The position numbers and the translations under genes were made by a program. DNA of 34,330 nucleotides, taken from a virus. Positions 23,695 to 30,692 of this stretch are shown here, one piece after another (within the stretch, counting starts at the first letter, position 1; each line of letters opens with the position of its first letter). The DNA lies in IMG/VR virus record IMGVR_UViG_3300024317_000012, positions 1-34,330 of that record. The stretch is one strand, 5' to 3'. Below the pieces are notes generated by a model. The model was not told the DNA's origin. It saw only the letters and a program-made list of their open reading frames with translations, and ran no database searches.

Positions 23695-26600
23695 CTACTT
23701 GCGATAAAACGGGGCAGACCACCCGGCCGCGTTAAGCGGGAACCCCGGTGCCCAGGCGATCGGGGCACTCATCAACTCCCGCATCCGCTCCAAGGTGTAG
23801 TAGTTGTCCCCGATCGGCGTGACCGCTATCGCCTCGTCATGCGAGTGACCGACGATCTTGAAGCCGGCCTCATGGAGACGCTGCAAACCCACCTTCAAGA
23901 TGTCACGGGTGAGGGATTGTACAATGTTTTCAGTGCACACGCCTCCATGTGAGGGGATCACCTCCCACTTCGTGGTCCCCTGCTTCCGGCCCATATAGCC
24001 GAACACCACTCGTTCGATGTAATAAGGCTCATCGACCTTCGACCAGCCGACAGAAGTCTTCTCCCACTCAATCTTGATCGAACGCTTAACGTATTGCGGC
24101 CGGTAGTAATAGATGAGCCGTCCACTGGGGAGGCGGATCGTCAGGTATGGCTTGCGGTAGTCGAACTGGAGGTAGCCAAAGTCGTACGGACGCTGCGTCT
24201 GCATCGTGTACCGGATGGCATCCTCGCAGCCATACCAGAACTGTGGGATCTCGGGATAACCAGAGCGGAAGACCGAGACGGCACGCTCAGCCTGTTCCTC
24301 GCTCATGTCGATACCCATGCCTTCGGCGTATCGCAGCAACCCAGTCTTACTGCCCTCGTTGATCCTGCCGGCAGATAGGCGGTAGCCGCAATTGTGCGCG
24401 ATCACTGGGCCAGCGTTCGTCCACACCATGAAGCGGTTACGCGGCCCGCAGTTCAGGATATCATAGGTACGGACCTCGGCAGCCGGCCTGATCGGCAATG
24501 ATCCGTTCCGGTGACAGCCCCTCCCTAATTTTGCGGGCGACCGTCGATTTATCTTGATAAACCGGCGCATACCGCTCCCAAAACTCAACAGCGCACATCC
24601 GTTGACCTTTGTATTCAATCCAACGGAGGACTTCTTTGTTTCGGCCACTCGGCACAGGTTTAACAAACCTGAGATTACCGATCTCATAGTTTCCGTTATT
24701 GTCGATACGGTCGATCCAAAGCTGCGGACCGTCTGCACCGGGCAACGTGAGGCAATAACCGACGAACTCGTAGACATCGACGAACTTGCAACAGATACCA
24801 CGCCCCTCATACCGATGTGCGCCCACCCCCACACCTCGGCACCGGGAGCAAATCGCATAATACCTGTTCGCGAGACGATCGATGGTTTGGCGAGGAACTT
24901 CAAAACGTTCATAAACACCATTCTTTGCTCGGCGAATACGTTCATTGGCGCAATAGACGCAACTTTTAGTCTTACCCCGCTCCAAATTTTGCGCGTAAAG
25001 GATTTTAATTTCTCCACATCCCGCACACCGGCAGCGGTAATACAGTGCTCCTCGCTCCAGCCGAACGTGCGAGAGAACATGCCATTCGCCGAAGCAATAG
25101 CCTGCTTCTCTAAGCGGGTATTGCGAGACACGTCCAAAACGGGGCACCAATCATCTCCACACAATATCTCGTGATCCGGCGTCACGCTCACCCCGTTGAA
25201 ATCAATAACAGCCTTTACACCTTGATCGACAACACCATCATGAGAGACAAAATCGACCCCATCGAACACTAAATCAGCCTTGCGGATACAGCTAATCGGC
25301 ACCCAACCACGGGCGATAAAAACGAGCGTATCAGCCGAAAAACAGCCCAACGTGGGCGGCTTACAGATGTTCCGCTCTGCCCTGGTCACCTCGTCATACG
25401 GCTTCTCGAAAAAGAGGGTGGCAAAGTCCTTGTATGGGTCTTTACCCGACCGGAAGACATCCAACAGGCGAGGGCACTTCGCCACCCAGCCAAGACCGGC
25501 GGATTCCACTGATGAGTAATCACAGACAGTGAACTGGTGCCCCTCCGGTGCGCGGAACATCGACCGCATGGCCCCGGAGAAGGCGTCCATCGGCTCGTTT
25601 ACGAAAAGCTCGAACCCGTCGTAGTCACCCTGCCGGATCAGATTGGTAGCCAGCGTCAGCCGCTCGTCACCGTCCTCCGGATCGAACATCTTCGGCGTTC
25701 TGACCATGTTCTGCGGCTGCACGTTACGGCCGGCGAACCGGCCGGTGCGAGACGCCCCGGCAAACTGGTACATAAAGCGCACCCGGTCACCGGGTCCAAC
25801 AGTCCGATCGGCGGCATCGGCCTTGCTGATGCTGGTCTTACTGACCAGTAACCGGCACTCAAGGATGCGGACGCACTCATCTGTGAGAAGGCCACCCTCA
25901 TGCCGGTGCCGCGCCAGCGCCTTAGCCACAAACTCCTTCTGGAGGTTGGGGTACGGATAACCTTGACCCCTTACCCACGGCAGAAGCTGCGCCACCGAAA
26001 GTGGGTTGGACAGCCCCGTGATCTCTCTCATCTCGGCGGCCAATTCCGCCTTCCGGCGAGCCGCCATCCACATCACATTGCTGACAAACTGCTTATCCAA
26101 CGGGACGCCCCGATCGTTGATCATCTGGTCGAGTTCGTAGAACTGCCACTCGTCCTCGGGGACCGGGTATCCGATCAGTCGCCGCTTGACCGCTTCCTCG
26201 GTCAACACATCCTGCTGGTTGTACCGGACGAACTCTTCCCACAGGTCGGGATCGGTGTCCCAGTTGCGCCAGACATGCGGCTGATTCGTAGTCGGCTTCT
26301 GCGGCACGCTGAACACCCGGATCAGATCGTCACCGGTCTTAAACTTGCGGCTCTCAAGGGGCAGGCCAACCTGTTTACCGATCTCGCCAAGCCCCCCGGT
26401 GAACGATTGCATGAAGGCGAGAACCATCGTGCAACGCCAGTTCCGAATCGGTGTCGGTATCTTCAGCACACGGCGGGTGATCACCCGCTCGAACTGGGCA
26501 TTAAACGCCCACCGCTCGACTTCAGGGTCTACCAGGGCTTCCCGTAGGTCAGAGGGAAAGGGTGCCCTGTGGCCCTCCCAGTGCCGCAGGGGACCGTCAT

Positions 26601-26748
26601 TGATCCGGTAGGCCGCCATCAATACCCGGCAACTCGGTGCGGCCGAGTACCTGTCCAACCCAACCTTGCGGAGATCGAGTTCGCACGCCGTCTCGTAGTC
26701 GAGGTGAAGCGTGTCCTTGGTTGGCCTGTAGTAAGAGTCGAATGGCAT
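23695..26748 (-). CDS. Family A DNA polymerase (PolA) interrupted by an intein
   Basis: 1017-aa precursor from the ATG at 26748 (AGGA eight bases upstream), 699 aa after splicing. A 3'-5' exonuclease domain is present: Exo I Asp17/Glu19 (LDYET), Exo II Asn83...Glu87 (NAQFE), Exo III Tyr176/Asp180 (YNQQD). The polymerase domain has motif A Asp410 (VCDYSSVES), the O-helix Arg459, Lys463, Leu467 and, across the intein, Tyr789 (R-x3-K-x3-L-x3-Y as in E. coli Pol I R754/K758/F762/Y766), and motif C HDE (GHSHDEAIAV). The intein lies between Gly468 and Cys787, inside the O-helix. No 5'-3' exonuclease domain is seen. This is the phage replicative polymerase. Confidence 0.95.
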   Translation of the reverse strand: MPFDSYYRPTKDTLHLDYETACELDLRKVGLDRYSAAPSCRVLMAAYRINDGPLRHWEGHRAPFPSDLREALVDPEVERWAFNAQFERVITRRVLKIPTPIRNWRCTMVLAFMQSFTGGLGEIGKQVGLPLESRKFKTGDDLIRVFSVPQKPTTNQPHVWRNWDTDPDLWEEFVRYNQQDVLTEEAVKRRLIGYPVPEDEWQFYELDQMINDRGVPLDKQFVSNVMWMAARRKAELAAEMREITGLSNPLSVAQLLPWVRGQGYPYPNLQKEFVAKALARHRHEGGLLTDECVRILECRLLVSKTSISKADAADRTVGPGDRVRFMYQFAGASRTGRFAGRNVQPQNMVRTPKMFDPEDGDERLTLATNLIRQGDYDGFELFVNEPMDAFSGAMRSMFRAPEGHQFTVCDYSSVESAGLGWVAKCPRLLDVFRSGKDPYKDFATLFFEKPYDEVTRAERNICKPPTLGCFSADTLVFIARGWVPISCIRKADLVFDGVDFVSHDGVVDQGVKAVIDFNGVSVTPDHEILCGDDWCPVLDVSRNTRLEKQAIASANGMFSRTFGWSEEHCITAAGVRDVEKLKSFTRKIWSGVRLKVASIAPMNVFAEQRMVFMNVLKFLAKPSIVSRTGIMRFAPGAEVWGWAHIGMRGVVSVASSSMSTSSSVIASRCPVQTVRSFGSTVSTITETMRSVISGLLNLCRVAETKKSSVGLNTKVNGCALLSFGSGMRRFIKINRRSPAKLGRGCHRNGSLPIRPAAEVRTYDILNCGPRNRFMVWTNAGPVIAHNCGYRLSAGRINEGSKTGLLRYAEGMGIDMSEEQAERAVSVFRSGYPEIPQFWYGCEDAIRYTMQTQRPYDFGYLQFDYRKPYLTIRLPSGRLIYYYRPQYVKRSIKIEWEKTSVGWSKVDEPYYIERVVFGYMGRKQGTTKWEVIPSHGGVCTENIVQSLTRDILKVGLQRLHEAGFKIVGHSHDEAIAVTPIGDNYYTLERMRELMSAPIAWAPGFPLNAAGWSAPFYRK
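24391..25344 (-). mobile_element. Intein in polymerase motif B (318 aa)
   Basis: Residues 469-786 of the precursor. Block A begins with Cys1 (CFSADTLVFIARGWVPI) followed by RKADLVFDG. Block B is SVTPDHEILCGDDW at intein residues about 54-67, with the conserved Thr and His. Block F is TYDILNCGPRNRF and block G is VIAHN followed by extein Cys+1. All splicing residues (Cys1, block B His, penultimate His, terminal Asn, Cys+1) are intact. Removal rejoins PPTLG and CGYRLS, restoring the O-helix. The central 230 residues have no endonuclease motif in this frame; the endonuclease is in another frame. Confidence 0.93.
24461..25147 (-). CDS. HNH homing endonuclease encoded out of frame inside the intein
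   Basis: 228 aa from a GTG at 25147 with GGAG (25155-25158) seven bases upstream; a TTG one codon earlier directly follows an in-frame TGA. In this frame the protein has a plausible N-terminus (YCFGEWHVLSHVR), a zinc ribbon (CRCAGC...CVYC), ICSRCRGVGVGAHRYEGRGIC, the HNH core WIDRIDNNGNYEIGNLRF (145-162) and a C-terminal NUMOD-like helix (CAVEFWERYAPVYQDKSTVARKI). The reading frame is shifted relative to the polymerase/intein frame, which itself stays open. It begins at block B and ends on the TAT GAT codons of block F. It belongs to the same family as the 160-aa endonuclease further downstream. Expression from its own start is inferred. Confidence 0.82.
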   Translation of the reverse strand: MPRFGRVSQYPLREAGYCFGEWHVLSHVRLERGALYYRCRCAGCGEIKILYAQNLERGKTKSCVYCANERIRRAKNGVYERFEVPRQTIDRLANRYYAICSRCRGVGVGAHRYEGRGICCKFVDVYEFVGYCLTLPGADGPQLWIDRIDNNGNYEIGNLRFVKPVPSGRNKEVLRWIEYKGQRMCAVEFWERYAPVYQDKSTVARKIREGLSPERIIADQAGCRGPYL

Positions 26749-26767
26749 TAGGGGTTCCTGATAGAGT

Positions 26768-26797
26768 GCAACCGATACCGCAGGACCGCTCGGTTGC
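26768..26797. other. Hairpin in the polymerase leader (proximal)
   Basis: An 8-bp perfect inverted repeat GCAACCGA / TCGGTTGC with a 14-base loop, ending about 20 bases upstream of the polymerase ATG. With the hairpin at 26814-26850 it makes a double-hairpin leader in the only sizeable gap on this side of the operon. Confidence 0.6.
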
Positions 26798-26813
26798 CAC
26801 ACGGCACCCGCAC

Positions 26814-26850
26814 TGAACCGGTAGTTACGCTCCCCCTAACCACCGGTTCA
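26814..26850. other. Strong hairpin between SSB and polymerase genes (distal)
   Basis: TGAACCGGT-a-GTTA pairs with TAAC-c-ACCGGTTCA: 13 base pairs with one A/C mismatch and a 9-base loop. It lies just after the SSB-like stop at 26859. No T-run follows on the minus strand. Candidate attenuator, processing site or translational operator of the polymerase. Confidence 0.7.
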
Positions 26851-26858
26851 ATGCCTGC

Positions 26859-27509
26859 CTACAGACCTTCCAGATCGTCAAAGCCACTGTCGTCTTCGGC
26901 CAGAACCTCCAACGTGTCATCGACCACGTCATCGGTAATGCGACCGTCCCCGACAATCCGCTCGCCATCACGCACAAACTGGATGGCGATCAGGTTGGCA
27001 TTGACCTTCTTGCCGTTCGTATTGCTCTGCCACCACGGCTTGATAAACATGTTCACCCAGCAACCGGGATAGAACACCTCGACGGCATCCTGCGGCTTGA
27101 TGATCCTCGCCCGACCGGTGACCGGGTCCGTACCGCGACCCCTCAAAGCGGGAGGGTTCGTCTCGTTGGTGTGGATCGACCAGTGTCCAGGGAACCCCTT
27201 CCGGTCCTTGCGCTCGTCCCCATCCCGCATAAACCGGTGCATACTAGGCAGATCGGGGTTCTGCTTGGATGCCACGAACCGCTGGATTTCGGATTCCAAC
27301 AGCAACTGCGACCGGCGGTACTTCGGAGCCTTCGGCATCAACCCGATCGCACCGTATGTCGGCCTTGGGTTGGTCCCGTTCGGACCCGCCCACGGCTTGT
27401 CGAGGTGGGGGAAGCTCAACCTCACCTCCTTCACCACGATCGTCCCGTCCGAATACGTGACAACGTAGTCTTCGTTCTTTACGATCTTCCGCTCAATTAC
27501 GTCTGACAT
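26859..27509 (-). CDS. Single-stranded DNA binding protein (DUF2815-type)
   Basis: 216 aa. The family pattern is clear: KEVRLSFPHLDKPW near residue 26, PTYGAIGLMPK, the DLPSMHRFMRDGDERK segment, GHWSIHTNETNPP, FYPGCWVNMFIKPWWQS, and NANLIAIQFVRDGERI. It ends in a strongly acidic tail (DDSGFDDLEGL), as in SSBs that recruit partners by the C-terminus. DUF2815 proteins are phage SSBs. It is encoded directly before the polymerase, with which it should work at the replication fork. Confidence 0.9.
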   Translation of the reverse strand: MSDVIERKIVKNEDYVVTYSDGTIVVKEVRLSFPHLDKPWAGPNGTNPRPTYGAIGLMPKAPKYRRSQLLLESEIQRFVASKQNPDLPSMHRFMRDGDERKDRKGFPGHWSIHTNETNPPALRGRGTDPVTGRARIIKPQDAVEVFYPGCWVNMFIKPWWQSNTNGKKVNANLIAIQFVRDGERIVGDGRITDDVVDDTLEVLAEDDSGFDDLEGL

Positions 27510-27672
27510 CGCCTATTCTCCCGTTGACCGTGCGCCAGATGACCCGCTTACGTCGAACGACAAACCCCTCCTTCGTGTTGTTGCGAAAATGTATCGTCTC
27601 CAACCGCTCCGGACGCGGCAGCGAGCGACGGTAAACCTCGGCCGGTTCCTTGGTCGCATAGACCCTAGCCAT
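27493..27672 (-). CDS. Small basic hypothetical protein (59 aa)
   Basis: An ATG six bases after the preceding stop with AAGG upstream; the TGA overlaps the SSB start by 17 bases. The product (MARVYATKEPAEVYRRSLP..., ending VRRN) is very basic, with a beta-rich centre (IHFRNNTKEGFVVRRKRVIW). It fills the space between two clear genes. It may bind nucleic acid; no family is recognised. Confidence 0.55.
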   Translation of the reverse strand: MARVYATKEPAEVYRRSLPRPERLETIHFRNNTKEGFVVRRKRVIWRTVNGRIGDVRRN

Positions 27673-27678
27673 CGAAGT

Positions 27679-28617
27679 TTACCTTTTACGCCGCCTTGCC
27701 ATCAGTTCCGCCACCGTTTGGGGTAAAGGCGGCCCGGTATAAACCGGATCGTCAGGCTTAACGAGAACCGGCTCCATCTCGCAAAAGGCTTGCAACGCCT
27801 CAGCGGCATACTTGAACGTGTTATGATCCGGGTGTAAGCAAGCCTTTATTTTACGAAACGTCTCTTTGCTAATCTTACCCTGGTAATTGGAAAGTATCAT
27901 ATCAGACCGCCTTAATCGGTCTTTCAGGTAGTCTAAATAGACCTCAGCTTCTTTGTACACTTCGACCTTTAACTCCTCGCGGATCTCCTGCCGTGCTTTG
28001 CGTAGAGCGGCCTCGTACCGCTTTTTCATGGTCTTGGACATATCCTCCGCTGGCAGCGGCGGGTACATTTGTTCTTCTCTGGCTTCAGACCGCCCGCGTG
28101 CCCTCTCCGTCGCACGCCTGACAGTCTCCATACCTATGCCAAGCTCCTCGGAAACCTTAGCGCGTGGAACGTTGACACCGGCATCGACAAACGGCTGCAC
28201 TGCCTCAATAGCAGCCTCGATGTTCTCAGTCGGTGGCTTGGGTTGTAACGGCTGGCGCGGCTGCGTCTTTGGAACGTTCCAATAACGACCAAACTCAAAA
28301 CGGTACATCGTCTCCAATGATCGGCGGTCTGTCGCTGTCAAACAGGCACGCAATGCCTGCGGATCACGCCCCATCGTAATAGCCGCCGCCCGCGTCTCAG
28401 CATTGATCACATCATTGCCGAACCCATTATCTTCACACCACTGACCGAACTCAATGTTGGCTGAAAACTGATCCCGTGCCTCGGCCAACGTCAGGCAGAT
28501 ACCCTCCTGTATCTCAATCCATTCCTGACGGTTCGTAGCGTCACGTTGTAAGTAGCTTTTGAGCTTCCCGGCAAGCCGCTCCAACAGCGTTGGTAGCGAA
28601 AAGATATTATCGACCAT
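27679..28617 (-). CDS. DNA-binding protein with DUF3102-like N-terminus and HPD motif
   Basis: 312 aa from the ATG at 28617 (GGAGG seven bases upstream; a TTG at 28623 is too close to it). Residues 30-95 (LAEARDQFSANIEFGQWCEDN, RAAAITMGRDP) match DUF3102-like phage proteins. Residues about 165-185 (PRAKVSEELGIGMETVRRATERA) form a helix-turn-helix. A long charged helix follows, then FRKIKACLHPDH with His-Pro-Asp at 262-264 between two helices, like a J domain. The extreme C-terminus (LPQTVAELMARRR) repeats a motif at the N-terminus of the next gene upstream. Perhaps replication initiation or partition; the role is unknown. Confidence 0.7.
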   Translation of the reverse strand: MVDNIFSLPTLLERLAGKLKSYLQRDATNRQEWIEIQEGICLTLAEARDQFSANIEFGQWCEDNGFGNDVINAETRAAAITMGRDPQALRACLTATDRRSLETMYRFEFGRYWNVPKTQPRQPLQPKPPTENIEAAIEAVQPFVDAGVNVPRAKVSEELGIGMETVRRATERARGRSEAREEQMYPPLPAEDMSKTMKKRYEAALRKARQEIREELKVEVYKEAEVYLDYLKDRLRRSDMILSNYQGKISKETFRKIKACLHPDHNTFKYAAEALQAFCEMEPVLVKPDDPVYTGPPLPQTVAELMARRRKR

Positions 28618-28633
28618 CTTCAATCCTCCAAAA

Positions 28634-28660
28634 GGGGAGCGGGCTATTAACCCGCTCTCC
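28634..28660 (-). terminator. Possible weak intrinsic terminator
   Basis: GGAGAGCGGG-ttaatag-CCCGCTCCCC on the minus strand: 10-bp stem with one G-T pair and 7-base loop, followed by CCTTTT. It lies between the 127-aa gene and the DUF3102-like gene. The T-run is only four long and the downstream gene's GGAGG follows at once, so partial attenuation is more likely than full termination. Confidence 0.5.
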
Positions 28661-28677
28661 CACAGGCGATGCTGACG

Positions 28678-29061
28678 TTACTCGGCCGCCTCATCTACAC
28701 GCTGACCGTGAACACGATTCTGCCGGTCTTTCCGTGACATGTTATACCGCCGGCAAACGACATTGAGCGAATACACGATGGCGGCAATTTTCGCTTCAGC
28801 CGCGATCGGGATATTATTTGCTTTCGCAAAAGTGCGAACCATACCAGCCGCCATGTGCTCATCAGCAATGAACGATCCTTCGATAGTCTCTGAAGCATGG
28901 ACAGCGAAAAAACACCTCCGGTATTCGGGATTGGTCCACAACTTCAGATGGCATTCATCCACATCGTCATGCAGCGACCGTGTCTTCAATGACCTGCGTT
29001 GTGCAAGAAGATCCGCAACGGTTTCTGGAAGTTTACGGGGGTTATAAGTATCATCAGTCAT
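28678..29061 (-). CDS. Hypothetical protein sharing a motif with its neighbour (127 aa)
   Basis: Started at the ATG at 29061 (GGAGAG five bases upstream); a GTG at 29073 would add four residues. The N-terminus contains LPETVADLLAQRR (residues 11-23), nearly the same as the C-terminal LPQTVAELMARRR of the next gene. The rest is helical (FAKANNIPIAAEAKIAAIVYSLNVVCRRYN) and ends with a basic/acidic tail. No family is recognised. Perhaps both proteins bind the same partner through this motif. Confidence 0.6.
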   Translation of the reverse strand: MTDDTYNPRKLPETVADLLAQRRSLKTRSLHDDVDECHLKLWTNPEYRRCFFAVHASETIEGSFIADEHMAAGMVRTFAKANNIPIAAEAKIAAIVYSLNVVCRRYNMSRKDRQNRVHGQRVDEAAE

Positions 29062-29117
29062 TTTACTCTCCACTACGCCGTGTTTTTTGTGGCCGGAACA
29101 CGCGCTAAACCGGCGTT

Positions 29118-29139
29118 AAAGAGCGCCTTGGCACTCTTT
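29118..29139. other. Hairpin overlapping the nuclease stop codon
   Basis: On the minus strand AAAGAGTGC-CAAG-GCGCTCTTT forms a 9-bp stem with one T-G pair. It overlaps the TAA stop of the DUF2800 nuclease and is followed by AACG rather than a T-run. It is a plausible weak terminator or transcript-stabilising element. Confidence 0.45.
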
Positions 29140-30343
29140 ATTCGTCGAAAACATCTCCCACGATTGCCTGGAGATCCGCACGCGCATCACCGATCGGTAC
29201 AAGTGCCGGTTTGCCGGGAGCGCGATCGGTGAACATGGTCACGTATCGCTTCGCCAGTTTCGGATCGCGCACACCGGCTGCCCTGACCACCTTCTCGATC
29301 TGAGCCGGTGACCGGAACTTCAACTCATACAGTTCGTCGTCTTCGACGCCGATACGATGGAAGGCGTCTACCGCCTCGTCCTCGTTGACCCAGCGGCGGT
29401 TACCGGGGCGGCCGACAACAACCTTCCACAGGCCGCCTAGATCGTCGCCGGATTGTCCCCGGCGGATCAGTTCCTCTCCGATCTCAGCAAACCAAGTTTC
29501 CATCATCCGCCGGTAGCGGTAGATCTCGGCTAGCTGCCCGATGGTTAACTCTGCCGGCGGCGGCAGCACTTGATTGGCAGGCTGAACCGCCCGTTGGGTG
29601 TCATCATCCACTTCATCCAACCCCTCGAAAGAGAGATCGACCAAGGCTTGGCGGGCTACCTCAAGCGCGGGGCACGTCAGTCTGACTTTGCACCACATGC
29701 ACGCTTTCGGACTGGGGCTGCGCGGCGCACCCGGTTCCCAGGCAAGCGCCCACCGCTCCCTTGCCCAACCGGCGAACTCCAACAGTTCGTCCCGGCCGAT
29801 CTCCCACAGATCCCAGTGGTTCAGGCGAGGCTGCGCGACCCGCAGCCGGATCGTCTCGAAATCGTAAGTCTGGTTAAACTCTTGGTAAAAGCCGAATGCA
29901 TACAGCAGCAACTGCGTGTTCTTGTAGGCGTACACCTGTACACCCTTGCCATATTTCCAATCGGTTATGTCGAGTACACCGTATTCGCAGAAGGCTACGT
30001 CGCACGTACCGCCCTGACCGGGTATCGGCGTGATCGAACTCAGGTCGACTCGGGTTTCCACATACCGGTCGCCGGGGATGTCGTTGACGCGGGACAGGCA
30101 CTCCTCGGCGTGGACGAACATCTCCTCCACTATCTCGACCGTGTGTCCGTCCACCTCCCTGGTCGTACCCAACAGGTGGTCGGGCCGACCGCGTAACTGC
30201 CATTCCCCGATCAACTCATGGAAGACGGTGCCCTCGGCCGCATCGTAACCAGCCGTGTCGGCCGCCTCGATCGAGGGAAGCAGGGAGCCGGCGCAGAACA
30301 AGGAGGTGGCGGAATAGCTGGGCCGGAACACGCTGACAACCAT
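29138..30343 (-). CDS. AddB/Cas4-like PD-(D/E)XK nuclease with Fe-S cysteines (DUF2800)
   Basis: 401 aa. The opening FRPSYSATSLFCAGS supplies Cys17. The nuclease core is visible as FHEL (His42), GTCDVAF (Asp115) and DITDWKYGKG (Asp128, Lys130). CMWCKVRLTCPAL gives Cys215, Cys218 and Cys224. One N-terminal plus three C-terminal cysteines is the iron-sulphur layout of AddB and Cas4. Residues 145-180 (YAFGFYQEF...QPRLNHWDLW) fit DUF2800. It probably resects DNA ends for recombination and works with the SSB and helicase. Second gene of the minus-strand operon. Confidence 0.92.
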   Translation of the reverse strand: MVVSVFRPSYSATSLFCAGSLLPSIEAADTAGYDAAEGTVFHELIGEWQLRGRPDHLLGTTREVDGHTVEIVEEMFVHAEECLSRVNDIPGDRYVETRVDLSSITPIPGQGGTCDVAFCEYGVLDITDWKYGKGVQVYAYKNTQLLLYAFGFYQEFNQTYDFETIRLRVAQPRLNHWDLWEIGRDELLEFAGWARERWALAWEPGAPRSPSPKACMWCKVRLTCPALEVARQALVDLSFEGLDEVDDDTQRAVQPANQVLPPPAELTIGQLAEIYRYRRMMETWFAEIGEELIRRGQSGDDLGGLWKVVVGRPGNRRWVNEDEAVDAFHRIGVEDDELYELKFRSPAQIEKVVRAAGVRDPKLAKRYVTMFTDRAPGKPALVPIGDARADLQAIVGDVFDE

Positions 30344-30356
30344 TCCGCCGGCCCTC

Positions 30357-30692
30357 TTAAAGCTCCGATTCCGACGCTTCGGCCGGCTGCTGCTTGATCA
30401 AAAGCTCAGCCGCAGCAATGAACTCGGCGTACTTGCTCTCGTCCAAGTCAGCCAGTTGCGCTCCTCCCAGATCGTGGATCAGTTTCACCGCGACGGGGCG
30501 GCTTCGTTCTGTCACTAGCTTGGCTGCAACCGCCTTTACCTCGTCCAAACTGACTTTCCTGGGGCGGCCGGGACCGCGTGTAGCCGGTGCTGTAGTGGTT
30601 GCCGGGGCGGCGGCGGCCCCGTTGACGGGCAATTTCTCCGTCAAATTGGTAAGTGCAAGGGTGAGTGCTTTCACGTCGTCTTCGAGCGCCAC
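30357..30692 (-). CDS. AT-hook DNA-binding protein (first gene of the minus operon)
   Basis: 111 aa, GTG start with GGAG seven bases upstream. An N-terminal helix (MALEDDVKALTLALTNLTEKL), a Pro/Ala/Thr linker and an AT-hook (RGPGRPRK) are followed by a helical domain (SLDEVKAVAAKLVTERSRPVAVKLIHDLGG) and an acidic end. The AT-hook indicates minor-groove binding, perhaps to the AT-rich putative origin or the control region next to it. The first place in the operon fits a regulatory or nucleoid-type role. The exact function is not known. Confidence 0.7.
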   Translation of the reverse strand: MALEDDVKALTLALTNLTEKLPVNGAAAAPATTTAPATRGPGRPRKVSLDEVKAVAAKLVTERSRPVAVKLIHDLGGAQLADLDESKYAEFIAAAELLIKQQPAEASESEL

